A stretch of 64,000 nucleotides of DNA from Christiangramia flava JLT2011 (GTDB lineage Bacteria > Bacteroidota > Bacteroidia > Flavobacteriales > Flavobacteriaceae): assembly GCF_001951155.1 (NCBI RefSeq), contig NZ_CP016359.1, positions 3,186,001 through 3,250,000 on the forward strand, in the 5' to 3' direction. Positions within the stretch are counted from its first letter, which is position 1, and each line of letters begins with the position of its first letter. Shown here in pieces: positions 43,558-54,900 of this stretch. The notes under the pieces were generated by a model. It searched no databases. It had not been told where the DNA came from and worked only from the letters and a program-made list of their open reading frames with translations. Both the position numbers and the translations under genes were made by a program.

Positions 43558-45156
43558 ATGAAAAATTATAGATTAAATTTAATAGTCGCGGCCTTCTGTG
43601 CGTTGGGAATCAGTTCCTGTACAGACCTCGAGATCGAGGAGACCGATTCGATAATTGTAAACCAGACAGGGGAGTTCACCGGGGTTTCAGATGTTGATGC
43701 GACCTTAAACGGTATTTATGATGCCGTACGCGGACAGCTGGAAAACCAGGCAAACCTGTATGCACTGAACGAAGTAAGTTCAGATGAATATTTAGTGCCT
43801 ACTCGTGGAACCGACTGGGGAGATAACGGGGTTTGGAGAACTTTGCACCAGCATTCCTGGTCGCCAATTCACCCGTACGTGCGTGATGTATGGAACGAAC
43901 AGAACTCAAATGTTTTCCGTACTACGGAAGTAATTGATTCCAGAAGTAATCCATCTGCCTCTCAGGAAGCAGAGGCTCGTTTTCTTCGTGCCTTCAGTAT
44001 GTTTTGGGTGATGGATCTTTACGGGCAGGTGCCTTTTAGAGAGCCAGACGAAGGAATCGATGTAGATCCTCGAGTACTTACAAGAACTGAAGCTTTTGAT
44101 TTTATCGTGAATGACCTGAATGTGGCAGTTTCCAATTTGGAAGCTGTTGGACCGGGAACTGGAACGAATAAGGCTACTAAAGCAGCTGCTCATTTCCTAT
44201 TGGCAAAATTATACCTTAATAAGCATATTTACACCGGTTCAGGTTCTCCTGCTGCCAGTGATATGCAGGAAGTGGTGAGCCATGTCGATGCTATTGAAGG
44301 CATGGGCTTTGGATTGGTTGACGGATATTTCGGGATTTTCTCTGATAAGATCGATAATGAAACTATCTGGTACACCAATTCAGGTGTTGGAAACGTGATC
44401 TGGAATACATTGCATTATAACCAAACAACTCCGGCTAACAGTGGTGGAGGATGGAATGGTTTCACCACACTTTCTGAATTTTATGATCTTTTTGAAGGAG
44501 ATCCAAACTCCAATTACGAAGGTGACGGCCAGGAAGAAAGACGTGGTTTTGTTCCAAAAGCCGGTAGCGCTGTTGGAGTAGATTTCGACGGTGACGGTGT
44601 GCCAGATGACCTGGATGAAGACGGCGACGGAATGCTTGACGGTTCACAAATTGGTTTCGGTCTTCTAATTGGCCAGCAATACGCGATCGATGGTTCCAAG
44701 CTTCAGGCTGAAGTTGGTAAAGACCTTATTTTCACCAAAGAATTACCAGGACTGCTTGGTAACGGGCAGAGCACTGGAGTTCGTATGTTGAAATATCACC
44801 CATCCAACGGGTCGTACACCGGTCATAAAATCATCTTCCGTTATGCAGATGCTTTATTGATGAAGGCTGAAGCAGCTATGAACGGCGGTGGCGGTGATGC
44901 ACTGGAGATCGTTAACGAGTTAAGAACGATTCGTAAAGCCACTCCATTAACTTCAGTTTCAGCTGATGATCTTATCGATGAACGAGGTAGAGAGATGTAC
45001 GGAGAGTTCTGGAGAAGGAATGACCTGATCCGTTTCGGTAAGTTTACTGAAACCTGGGAATTCAAAGATAATACGGAAGAATTCAGAACATTATTCCCAA
45101 TCCCGGCTTCGGCAATTATTTCCAATCCGAACTTAACGCAAAATCCGGGTTATTAA
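43558..45156 (+). CDS. SusD/RagB-like surface lipoprotein
   Basis: 532 residues from the ATG at 43558, giving a signal ending GISSC; an in-frame start at 43534 inside susC is less likely. N-terminal TPR-like helices (LENQANLYALNEVSSDEYLV; EARFLRAFSMFWVMDLYGQV) and the C-terminal SusD signature YADALLMKAEAA and LIDERGREMYGEFWRRNDLI are clear. Residues ~342-362 carry an unusual Asp-rich calcium-type repeat (DFDGDGVPDDLDEDGDG). It lids SusC and binds the substrate. Confidence 0.95.
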   Translation: MKNYRLNLIVAAFCALGISSCTDLEIEETDSIIVNQTGEFTGVSDVDATLNGIYDAVRGQLENQANLYALNEVSSDEYLVPTRGTDWGDNGVWRTLHQHSWSPIHPYVRDVWNEQNSNVFRTTEVIDSRSNPSASQEAEARFLRAFSMFWVMDLYGQVPFREPDEGIDVDPRVLTRTEAFDFIVNDLNVAVSNLEAVGPGTGTNKATKAAAHFLLAKLYLNKHIYTGSGSPAASDMQEVVSHVDAIEGMGFGLVDGYFGIFSDKIDNETIWYTNSGVGNVIWNTLHYNQTTPANSGGGWNGFTTLSEFYDLFEGDPNSNYEGDGQEERRGFVPKAGSAVGVDFDGDGVPDDLDEDGDGMLDGSQIGFGLLIGQQYAIDGSKLQAEVGKDLIFTKELPGLLGNGQSTGVRMLKYHPSNGSYTGHKIIFRYADALLMKAEAAMNGGGGDALEIVNELRTIRKATPLTSVSADDLIDERGREMYGEFWRRNDLIRFGKFTETWEFKDNTEEFRTLFPIPASAIISNPNLTQNPGY

Positions 45157-45178
45157 TTACTTAGGTAACCAAAATAGG

Positions 45179-45203
45179 AAAGAGGGCTTCGGCCCTCTTT
45201 TTT
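45179..45203 (+). terminator. Terminator after susCD with UUCG tetraloop
   Basis: Stem aaagagggc (45179-45187) and gccctcttt (45192-45200) enclose ttcg, the very stable C(UUCG)G loop, followed by T-run. It indicates that most susCD transcripts end before the FG-GAP genes. Confidence 0.92.
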
Positions 45204-45211
45204 GTTATAGA

Positions 45212-45247
45212 TTTGTTAAAAAATTTACATCAGTTTTTATATATTCG
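45212..45247 (+). promoter_or_regulatory. Candidate promoter of the FG-GAP/haloperoxidase gene run
   Basis: TTTG (45212-45215) and TATATTCG (45240-45247; one mismatch to TAnnTTTG) are 24 bases apart, slightly long for the Bacteroidota promoter. The start codon lies 26 bases downstream. Confidence 0.35.
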
Positions 45248-45273
45248 AAGAAATTAAAGGGCAGATTTGTGTG

Positions 45274-48200
45274 ATGGATAAATATTTCAGGTTTTTTTTA
45301 GTAATTACCTGCATCTGCTTTTTTGCGTCATGCAAGAAAGACTCTTTCTTATTTGAAAGATTGCCCGCTTCTCAAACCGGCATCAGCTTTTCGAATGATC
45401 TTGATCCGGAATCTCCGTTTAATATTTTCAATTATCTCTATTACTACAATGGCGCGGGTGTTGCCGCGGCCGATTTTAACCGGGACGGCCTCATCGACCT
45501 GTATTTTACCGGCAATCAAACTGCTGATAGGCTATATCTCAATAAAGGCAATTTTCAGTTTGAAGACGTGACAAGCCTTACCGGGATCGATAATACTTCC
45601 GGCTGGACGACCGGTGTCTCCAATGTAGATATTAATAATGATGGTTTGATGGACCTGTATGTTTGCAAGGTCAGTGAACTGTCAGATCCGCGTGATCACA
45701 ATCGCTTGTATCTGAATCTGGGAGTAGACGGCAACGGCGTTCCGAAATTTAAGGAACAAGCTGAAGCATTTGGTTTGGCTTTTCAGGGATATTCCACACA
45801 GTCGGCTTTTTTTGATTATGACCTGGATGGTGATCTGGATATGTATTTGCTCAATCATTCCACGCATCCCAATCGCAATTATGGCCGCGGTTCAAAAAGA
45901 AATTCCGTGGATGCCAAATCTGGCGACCGGCTGTACGAAAATGAAAATGGAAAATTTCGAGATGTCTCTGCCGAAGTCGGTTTGCACCAGGGAATTATTG
46001 GTTACGGGCTTGGAATTTCAGTGGGCGATCTCAACGCTGATGGTTTCCCCGATCTCTACATAGGGAATGATTTTTTTGAAAATGATTACGTCTATATCAA
46101 CCAGCAGGATAAAACTTTCCGCGATATTAATGCGGAAGAGCACGGAGGTATTGGTCACACCACTCATTTCTCTATGGGCAATGACATCGCCGATGTGAAT
46201 AACGACGGCCTGCCTGATATTCTTTCTTTGGATATGCTTCCGCAGGATCTGGAGACCTATAAAACTTCTGGTCTCGAACATCCTTACCAGACCTACAGCA
46301 ATTACCTGAGAAATGGTTTCAACCCGCAATACATGCAAAATACCTTGCAGCTAAATAATGGTTCCGGTTTTTCAGAAACAGCCTTTTTGAGCGGTATTGC
46401 AGCTTCTGAATGGTCATGGGGAGCCTTGTTTGCTGATTTTGACAACGATTCCTTCCAGGATGTTTACATTACCAACGGGATCAAGGGCGCTACGAACGAC
46501 ATGGATTATATCCGGTTTATTTCGAATGAAAAAATTCAGAAACAGCTAAGCCAGGGTGAAAATGCAAATTTTGAAAAGATCATCCAGGAACTTCCGGAGA
46601 AAAAGGTGCCAAATTGCTTTTTTCAGAATAATGGAGATCATGTTTTTGAAGATCGCAATGGGGAGTGGATCGAAAATATTTCCAGTTTCAGCCACGGCTT
46701 TGTTTATGCCGATCTCGACAATGATGGGAACCTGGACCTGGTGGTGAATAATACCGATGAGGAAGCTTTCGTATATAGAAATAATATGAACTCAGAAAGC
46801 ACCAATTTCCTGGATGTTGAACTTAACGGTTCGGCTAATAACAGAAACGGGATAGGCGCGAAAGTATTTGTTTACACTAAAGGCAATCTACAGTTTCGGG
46901 AGCATTATCTCACGCGCGGCTATCTTTCATCGCTGGCCCCAGGATTACATTTTGGTTTGGACAAGCATAAGAAAATAGATTCTTTAAGGATCGTTTGGCC
47001 AGATGCTTCTTCAGAAATTCTTCGATCGGTAGCAGCCAATCAAAAGCTGGTGTTGGACTATAGCAATGCCGTAAAGGCTCCCAGCAAGCCTGTCAGAAAA
47101 GAAAACTCTAACTTTCTAGAGCCAAAAGATGCTGTTTTTGATTATGTGCATGAAGAGCAGTCCAGCTTAGAATTTAACCGCGAAGTGCTCATTCCTTATG
47201 CATCGACGAATCTTTCTCCGCGTTGTAGCGTGGGTGATTTGAATAATGACGGATTGGAAGATATCATTTTTGGCGGCGGAAAATCTCAGCAAGCAGAAGT
47301 TTATTTGCAGGATCTGGAAGGAACATTTACAAAATTGGAAAATATGCTCGCTGGCAATGCGATTGCTGAGAACACTGATCAGGTGATTTTTGATGCTAAT
47401 GGCGATGGCCTCAACGATATCCTGATGGTTTCCGGAGGAAATGAATTTCAGAAAGGAGCTGCGCTGAAGCCAAGATTGTACTTTCAGGAAAATGGCAAAT
47501 TTACAGAAGACAGCCTGGCTTTTCAAAATATCGAACTGAATGCGTCCCGCGTGAAGGCCGTTGATTTTAATAATGACGGCGCCCTGGATGTTGCGATAAG
47601 CGCTGATGTGGTTCCCGGAAAATTTGGGGAAATCCCGCGGCAGTATTTATTCCTGAATAACGGGAAAGGTCAGTTTTCTGATGTTACCCAGCAGTTTTCT
47701 GAAGATTTTGGAAGTGCAGGAATGGTGCATGATATGGAATGGATAGACCTGAATCAGGATGGTTTTCTAGACGTGGTGCTAGCCGGCTACTGGATGCCCA
47801 TCACCATTTTGATCAATGAAAAAGGTAGATCTTTACGAAAACTGGATAGTCAACTTGGAAATAGCAATGGCTGGTGGAACTGTATTCGCGTTGCCGATTT
47901 TGACCAGGACGGTGATTTGGACCTGGTTGCAGGAAACTGGGGGTTGAACAGTAGGCTGGAAGCTTCGGTGGAACAACCATTGAGTTTGTACCTGAATGAT
48001 TTTGACGAGAATGGTTCGAAAGATCCGGTTATCACGTATTTTTATAAAAATGAGGAAACTCCTTTTGCTTCCAAAGACGAGCTGGATCGCCAGATGCCAT
48101 TTCTGAAGAAAAAATTCACCACCTACCAGTCATATGCACAGGCTGAATTTTCTTCTATCTTTCCGGAGGAAAAGCTGGAAAACGCGAGTCTTCGTAAGGT

Positions 48201-48588
48201 TTACGAATTGGGAAGCTGCTATTTTGAGAATACGGGAGATCTTCAGTTTAAAAAGCACCGTCTGGGATTTGAAGCTCAGGTTTCTTCGGTTTTTGACATC
48301 GCGGTGGAAGATTTTAATGGCGATGGTTTCCCAGATCTGTACCTGGTTGGGAATAATTACGAAATCAGTACGCAATTGGGGAGGTTGGATGCACTTCATG
48401 GAGCTTTGCTTTTAAATAATTCCGAAGGAGCATTCAAAAATTCAACAAATACACCGTTCCTTCAGGGGCCGGCGAGAAATATTCAAAAAATCAATATTAA
48501 CGGCCGGCCGCATCTTGTGGTGACCTTCAATGGAGGTGAACCGGCCGTTCTGGAACTTAATCTATCAGAAAATGAACATAAAGACTAA
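45274..48588 (+). CDS. FG-GAP/VCBS-repeat lipoprotein with UnbV domain, first of three
   Basis: 1104 residues from the ATG at 45274 (a GTG lies one codon before). Signal peptide ends FFASC. At least thirteen calcium-type DxNxDGxxD repeats (DFNRDGLIDL, DINNDGLMDL, DYDLDGDLDM and so on) build two FG-GAP beta-propeller regions separated by an ASPIC/UnbV domain at about 525-600 (NGIGAKVFVY, then LTRGYLSS, FGLDK, IVWP). CRTAC1-like architecture. Surface or periplasmic and anchored by lipid. Whether it binds ligands or has an enzymatic role is unknown. Confidence 0.92.
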   Translation: MDKYFRFFLVITCICFFASCKKDSFLFERLPASQTGISFSNDLDPESPFNIFNYLYYYNGAGVAAADFNRDGLIDLYFTGNQTADRLYLNKGNFQFEDVTSLTGIDNTSGWTTGVSNVDINNDGLMDLYVCKVSELSDPRDHNRLYLNLGVDGNGVPKFKEQAEAFGLAFQGYSTQSAFFDYDLDGDLDMYLLNHSTHPNRNYGRGSKRNSVDAKSGDRLYENENGKFRDVSAEVGLHQGIIGYGLGISVGDLNADGFPDLYIGNDFFENDYVYINQQDKTFRDINAEEHGGIGHTTHFSMGNDIADVNNDGLPDILSLDMLPQDLETYKTSGLEHPYQTYSNYLRNGFNPQYMQNTLQLNNGSGFSETAFLSGIAASEWSWGALFADFDNDSFQDVYITNGIKGATNDMDYIRFISNEKIQKQLSQGENANFEKIIQELPEKKVPNCFFQNNGDHVFEDRNGEWIENISSFSHGFVYADLDNDGNLDLVVNNTDEEAFVYRNNMNSESTNFLDVELNGSANNRNGIGAKVFVYTKGNLQFREHYLTRGYLSSLAPGLHFGLDKHKKIDSLRIVWPDASSEILRSVAANQKLVLDYSNAVKAPSKPVRKENSNFLEPKDAVFDYVHEEQSSLEFNREVLIPYASTNLSPRCSVGDLNNDGLEDIIFGGGKSQQAEVYLQDLEGTFTKLENMLAGNAIAENTDQVIFDANGDGLNDILMVSGGNEFQKGAALKPRLYFQENGKFTEDSLAFQNIELNASRVKAVDFNNDGALDVAISADVVPGKFGEIPRQYLFLNNGKGQFSDVTQQFSEDFGSAGMVHDMEWIDLNQDGFLDVVLAGYWMPITILINEKGRSLRKLDSQLGNSNGWWNCIRVADFDQDGDLDLVAGNWGLNSRLEASVEQPLSLYLNDFDENGSKDPVITYFYKNEETPFASKDELDRQMPFLKKKFTTYQSYAQAEFSSIFPEEKLENASLRKVYELGSCYFENTGDLQFKKHRLGFEAQVSSVFDIAVEDFNGDGFPDLYLVGNNYEISTQLGRLDALHGALLLNNSEGAFKNSTNTPFLQGPARNIQKININGRPHLVVTFNGGEPAVLELNLSENEHKD

Positions 48589-51500
48589 TTGGATATCCTG
48601 TTTTTTAGGATTGGGAATCGCGTTATTTTCAGCCTGTAAATCTGATGATCGGAAAGAAGAAAAGAGCGCTTCCGAAGAACTGAATGAAAATGCCCTTTTC
48701 ACGCTGATGTCTGCTGATTCTACCGGAGTCGATTTTTTCAATGAGGTCAAGAACAAACCTGATTTCAACATTTTCAGGTACCGGAATTTCTACAACGGCG
48801 GTGGCGTGGCCATTGGAGACATCAACAATGACGGGCTTCCGGATATTTATTTCACCGGAAACATGACCAGCAATAAGCTGTACCTGAACAAAGGAAATTT
48901 TCAGTTTGAAGATATTACAGAAAGGGCTGGAGTTGCCGGCAACAAACCCTGGTCTACCGGCGTGAATATGGTTGATATCAATAATGACGGCCTGTTGGAT
49001 ATCTATGTGAGCAATGCCGGGAACATGGAAGGTGACAACCACAATAACGACCTGTTCATTAATAACGGCGATCTCACGTTCACTGAAATGGCCAAAGAAT
49101 ACAACCTTGCCGAAACGGGATTTAGCACGCATGCCGCGTTCTTCGATTATGACAAAGATGGGGATCTGGACGCCTATATCTTGAATAACAGCAATATTCC
49201 TGTAAGCAGCCTTGGGTATGCGGAACAGCGAAACGTTCGGGCCCAGGACTGGGAGGGCGTTCCAAAGATCTTCCGTGGGGTTGGCGATATGCTTTTAAGA
49301 AATGATGACGGGAAGTTTACTGATGTTAGCGAGGAGGCCAATATCTACGGAAGCCTGATCGGTTTCGGTCTTGGCGTCATGGTAAGCGATTTCAACAACG
49401 ACCTGTATCCCGATATTTACGTTTCCAACGATTTTTACGAAAGAGATTACCTATACATCAACAACCAGGATGGTACTTTTACGGAAGATATTGAAAACTG
49501 GACTTCGCACCTGTGTCTTTCGGCGATGGGAATTGATATGGCCGATATCAATAATGATGGTTTTGCCGATATTTTTATTACTGATATGCTTCCCGATTCG
49601 GAAGAACGGGTAAAATCAGTTATGGAATTTGAGGGGTATAACGTCTTTAAACTGAAACAAAGTAAGGACTTTTTTCAGCAGTATATCCACAATACACTAC
49701 AGCTGAACAACGGGAACAATTCCTTTTCTGAAATTGCCCATTTTAGCGGCGTGGAAAGTACCGATTGGAGCTGGGCCGGCCTCATTTTTGACATGGATAA
49801 CGACGGTCTTCGTGATATTTACGTGACTAACGGGATCAACCATGACCTTACCGATCTCGATTTTGTACAGTTTTTTGCCAATGAGATCATTCAGAAAATG
49901 GCTCTTACAGGGAAAAAAGAGGCGATAGACAGCATTATCAAGAAAATGCCGGTGACACCATTGCCCAACTATGCATTTCACAATACTGGCGACCTGAAAT
50001 TCAAAGATGCAGCGAAAGATTGGGGAATGGGAACACCCAGTTTATCAAACGGTTGTGCTTACGGTGACCTGGATAATGATGGTGACCTGGATCTGGTGGT
50101 CAATAATGTGAATATGACCTCTTTTGTATATCGCAATAATTCTGAAAAACACAAGGGACATAACTTTCTGCGGTTGAAATTAAAAGGTTCTGAAAAGAAC
50201 CAGTTTGGCATTGGCAGCATCATCCGGCTTTATCACGGTGAAGAAGTTATGATGCAGGAACAAAATCCCTCGCGAGGGTTTCAGTCTTCTATGGATTATG
50301 TGCTGAATATTGGCCTCGGAAAGACCGAAAATATTGATTCCCTCCGGATCGTATGGCCTAATAACAGGTCGCAACTTTTAAAGAATATTCCCGTAAACCA
50401 GCTTTTAACACTGGATATCCAGAAGGCGAATGAAGCATATAAAGCCCCGAAACCAGAAAAAAAACAAAGATTACTTACAGAAATTCCAAACCAGTCACTG
50501 GAAAGTCACCAGGAGAACAGTTATACTGATTTTGATTACGAAGGAATGATCTATAAAAAACTTTCGCAGGAAGGTCCGGCAATGGCTGTTGGTGATATAA
50601 ACGGAGATGGAAACGAAGATGTATTCATTGGGGGCGCAAAAAAACAGCCCGGTACCATTTACCTGAATCGTGGGAATGGCAAACTTCAGAAAAGCGTTCA
50701 GAAAAACCTGGATGCCGATTCCAATTATGAAGATACTGCAGCCGCCTTTTTCGACGCTGATGGTGACGGGGACCTGGATTTGATGATTGGGTCCGGCGGA
50801 AACGAGATCGGCGAGGAGAAGAATTACCGTCCCCGATTATATTTGAATGACGGGAAAGGCAATTTTAGCAATACAGATAAAACCATCCCGGCCGTCAACC
50901 AGAATATTTCCGCGATCGCACCTTATGATTTTGATGGCGATGGCGACATGGATATTTTTGTGGCATCGCGCAGTGTAGCGGTGAATTACGGAATTGATCC
51001 GCAGCATTTGTTCCTAGAAAATCGTGGAAATGGGGAGTTTGTGAACGCAACGGAGCGCATTGCTTATGATCTCAAATACGCCGGAATGATTACCGCTGCC
51101 ATCTGGGAAGATATAAATGGCGATGGAAAGAAAGACCTTGTAACGGTTTCTGATTGGGGAGCGCCACGGGTTTTTACCAATTCCGGTAGACGCCTGAGCT
51201 ACCTGAAAAGCAACCTCCAGGATTACGAGGGCTGGTGGAATACGGTGGAAGCGGCAGATCTTGATAATGACGGGGATATGGACCTTGTGCTGGGTAATAA
51301 AGGCGAAAATGTGCCCTACAAAACTTCTGAAAAGGAGCCGATGAAAATGTGGGTAAACGATTTTGACAATAACGGAACCATTGAACAGATCGTTACCAAA
51401 CAAAAAGACGGGAAGGATTATCCCTTGCATATGAAAAGCGAAATGATCTCGCAGCTTGTTTTCTTAAAGAAAGGAAACCTGAAAGCTTCAGATTATGCCA

Positions 51501-51937
51501 AAAGGACGATACAGGAGTTAATTCCTTCAGACAGGATCAAGAATTCAATCATTAAAAAAGCAGTGATTTCTGAATCAGTGATCGCAGTCAATGATGGCAA
51601 CGGTCAGTTCCGAATTCAGAAACTGCCTGCCCGTGCCCAGTTTTCCTGTGTTTGCGGAATTACCTGTACGGATGTGAACAACGACGGAAACCTGGACCTG
51701 GTAATGGGCGGTAATGATTTCGAGTTTAAACCACAGTTTTCACGCCTGGATGCCAGCTACGGAAATGTTTTACTGGGGGATGGAAAAATGAATTTTGACT
51801 GGCAGGATTATTCGAAAAGTGGTTTTAATATTAAGGAAGAAATCAAATTCCTGAAGCAATTCCATGATAAGAACGGCAAGACTTTCGTAATCGCAGCTAT
51901 TAACAATGAAAAACCTAGAGTTTTTGAGATCAATTAA
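48572..51937 (+). CDS. FG-GAP/VCBS-repeat lipoprotein with UnbV domain, second of three
   Basis: 1121 residues from the ATG at 48572, giving a lipoprotein signal ending ALFSAC; the start overlaps the previous stop by 17 bases. Same architecture as its neighbours: thirteen DxNxDGxxD motifs and a central UnbV domain near 543-614 (NQFGIGSIIRLY, ENIDSLRIVWPN). The last repeats include DVNNDGNLDL before the C terminus. Translation coupling and shared design point to tandem duplication; the divergence between copies suggests separate ligands or partners. Confidence 0.92.
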   Translation: MNIKTNWISCFLGLGIALFSACKSDDRKEEKSASEELNENALFTLMSADSTGVDFFNEVKNKPDFNIFRYRNFYNGGGVAIGDINNDGLPDIYFTGNMTSNKLYLNKGNFQFEDITERAGVAGNKPWSTGVNMVDINNDGLLDIYVSNAGNMEGDNHNNDLFINNGDLTFTEMAKEYNLAETGFSTHAAFFDYDKDGDLDAYILNNSNIPVSSLGYAEQRNVRAQDWEGVPKIFRGVGDMLLRNDDGKFTDVSEEANIYGSLIGFGLGVMVSDFNNDLYPDIYVSNDFYERDYLYINNQDGTFTEDIENWTSHLCLSAMGIDMADINNDGFADIFITDMLPDSEERVKSVMEFEGYNVFKLKQSKDFFQQYIHNTLQLNNGNNSFSEIAHFSGVESTDWSWAGLIFDMDNDGLRDIYVTNGINHDLTDLDFVQFFANEIIQKMALTGKKEAIDSIIKKMPVTPLPNYAFHNTGDLKFKDAAKDWGMGTPSLSNGCAYGDLDNDGDLDLVVNNVNMTSFVYRNNSEKHKGHNFLRLKLKGSEKNQFGIGSIIRLYHGEEVMMQEQNPSRGFQSSMDYVLNIGLGKTENIDSLRIVWPNNRSQLLKNIPVNQLLTLDIQKANEAYKAPKPEKKQRLLTEIPNQSLESHQENSYTDFDYEGMIYKKLSQEGPAMAVGDINGDGNEDVFIGGAKKQPGTIYLNRGNGKLQKSVQKNLDADSNYEDTAAAFFDADGDGDLDLMIGSGGNEIGEEKNYRPRLYLNDGKGNFSNTDKTIPAVNQNISAIAPYDFDGDGDMDIFVASRSVAVNYGIDPQHLFLENRGNGEFVNATERIAYDLKYAGMITAAIWEDINGDGKKDLVTVSDWGAPRVFTNSGRRLSYLKSNLQDYEGWWNTVEAADLDNDGDMDLVLGNKGENVPYKTSEKEPMKMWVNDFDNNGTIEQIVTKQKDGKDYPLHMKSEMISQLVFLKKGNLKASDYAKRTIQELIPSDRIKNSIIKKAVISESVIAVNDGNGQFRIQKLPARAQFSCVCGITCTDVNNDGNLDLVMGGNDFEFKPQFSRLDASYGNVLLGDGKMNFDWQDYSKSGFNIKEEIKFLKQFHDKNGKTFVIAAINNEKPRVFEIN

Positions 51938-54900
51938 ATTTTCGGCAATTTGTTTCGGCCTGATGGCAATTGTTTCCTGCCAGAAGGAACAGGAATCGGA
52001 GGTTCCTGAGACATTCTTCAGCAATCCTTCCGCAGAAGAAACCGGTCTGAACTTTACCAACCAGCTAACGGAAAACCGGGATGCGAATATTCTCGACTAC
52101 CTGTATTTTTACAACGGCGGGGGGGTAAGTATTGGCGATATCAATAATGATGGACTGGCCGATATTTATCTTACGGGTAACCAGGTAAAAAATAAATTGT
52201 TTCTGAATAAAGGCAATTTTGAATTTGAAGACGTAACAGAAGAAGCCGGAGTTGCCGGTGAAAGCAGCTGGAATACAGGTTGTACGATGGCCGACGTGAA
52301 TGGCGACGGACTCCTGGATATTTATGTTTCAGCAGTAGTTGGCGTTAATGGATTTCGCGGTCACAATGAGTTATTCATTAACAATGGTGATCTTACCTTC
52401 ACTGAAATGTCGGCCAAATACGGGCTTAATGAGGAAAGTTTTTCGTCTCAGGCAGCTTTTTTCGATTTTGATAATGACGGCGATTTAGATGTGTATATTT
52501 TAAATCATGCCGTGCACACCAATGAATCTTTTGGGCCTTCGAGCATTCGCGAAAAACGAGTGTATGAAAGTGGCGACAAGCTGATGCGCAACGATGGCGG
52601 GAAATTTACCGATATCAGTGAGGAAGCGGGAATCTTTGGTGGTGCTAACAGTTATGGTTTGGGACTTACTACGGCCGATTTTAATAACGACGGCTTTACA
52701 GATATCTACGTGGGGAATGATTTTCACGAAGATGATTATTTCTATATCAACAACGGCGATGGCACATTTAGCGAGAGCCTGAAAGATCAGTTTGGGCATA
52801 TTTCCCGTTTTTCAATGGGCAACGATGCTGCAGATATCAATAATGACGGCTATGTAGACCTCATGACCCTGGATATGCTGGCGGAAGATGAAACCGTACT
52901 CAAAGCAAGTGCCGGTGACGATAGTTACAACGTACATGAACTGAAAACCGGGAAATTGGGTTACCAGCCACAATATACCCGTAATATGCTACAGCTGAAT
53001 AATCACGGCCAGTTCTTTACCGAAACCGCGCTTATGAGCGGCGTCGCTGCTACTGACTGGAGTTGGGGGCCACTTTTTGCTGATTATGACCAGGACGGGA
53101 AAATAGATCTGTTCATTACCAATGGAATTCCGAAACGACCGAACGATCTGGATTACGTTAAGTTCATTTCAAATGAGCAGATACAGAAAAAACTGGATCA
53201 AACCACTCTGGTCGATAACCAGGCGTTGGACCTGATGCCTGAAGGCAGGGTTACCAATTATTTCTTTCGTGGAATGGGAAACGGAATGTTCGAAGATGAT
53301 ACTAAAAACTGGATCAAGAACGATTCGATTATTTCTACAGGTGTAGCTTATGGCGATCTGGACAACGACGGAGATCTCGATATCGTGACCAACAACGTGA
53401 ACAGCCCGGTTAGCATTTATCGCAATGACCAGGCAGATGGAAATTATCTACAGGTAAGTTTCAGAAATGATTCTGGTAATACCTTTGGGATCGGTTCCAC
53501 TGGCGTGTTATTTACAAGCGAAGGAACCCAAATCCGGCAATTATATGCCACCAGATCCTACCAGTCAGCTTCCCAACCTATTCTACACTTTGGAATTCCG
53601 AAAGACGTGAAAATAGATTCTTTACACCTGGAATGGCCTGGAGGAAAGTCCTTGACTTTGAAAAATGTCAAACCAAATCAATTGTTACAGGTTCATTATA
53701 AGGATTTTATTCAAGATACTGATTTTAAGAATTTTAAATACAATAATGAGAGCCAACTATTTAAGTTACTGGCCAATGATTTTGGCTTGAATTATGAACA
53801 CCTGGAAAATGATTTCAGTGATTTTGATATGCAGAAACTGATTCCTCATAAGTTTTCTGATCTTGGTCCTGCAGTAACAGTTGCTGATGTTAATAATGAC
53901 GGATTGGAAGATGTTTTTTTCGGGGCCTCCCGTTTCCAACCGGCGCAGATTTTTATCCAGGGAACTGATGGTTTCCACGCTAAAAGCTATGAAAGTATTG
54001 CTGAAGATTCCCTTGCCGAAGATGTTTCCGCTACTGCGGGAGATTTCAATAACGATGGAAAAATAGACATTTTGGTAGCTTCCGGTGGAGGAGAATCGGT
54101 TGGGGCGAATAACTGGCTGTTAGATCGATTGTATCTTGGTACTGAAAATGGTTTTGTAAAAGACACTCTTTTCCCGGAAACCTTTGCCAATTCATCGATA
54201 GTCAAATCAGCCGATTTCGATAAAGACGGTGACCTGGATGTATTTATTGGCGCAAATTCAGTTAATTATGACTACGGAAATATGCCAAAATCTGCATTGC
54301 TTCTAAATGAAAATAGACAGTTCACGAAACTTCAGCATGCAGAATTTGAGAATATCGGGATGGTGAACGATGCCAGCTGGACAGACTTCGATCAGGACGG
54401 TAACCTGGATTTGATCTTGGTAGGAGAGTGGATGTCACCACGGTTTTTCAGAAATAACAGTGGAAAATTTGAGGACGTGACACAAGACTTGATTTCCGAA
54501 AAGCTGAATGGTATGTGGCAAAGCATCCAGCCATTTGATGCAGATGGCGATGGGGATGAAGATTATCTTTTGGGTAACTGGGGACTGAATACCAAGCTGA
54601 AAGCTGATGAGAAAACGCCTCTGCGGATGTATTACAGTGATTTTGATGGGAATGGCCTTACTGAAACGTTGATCGCTGCTGAAAAAAATGATAAATATTA
54701 TTTCATTGGAGGTCTGGACGATCTTTCCGCGCAACTAAGCACCTTATTGAGGAAACGATTTACTTCCTATCAAAAATTTGCGGGGAAAGCCGTGAATGAG
54801 ATCTTCACTCCTGAAGAACTGAATGATGCGACCTTGTTCGAGATTCACACGCTGGCTTCCGGTTACCTCGAAAACAGGGATGGAAAATTCGTTTTCCACG

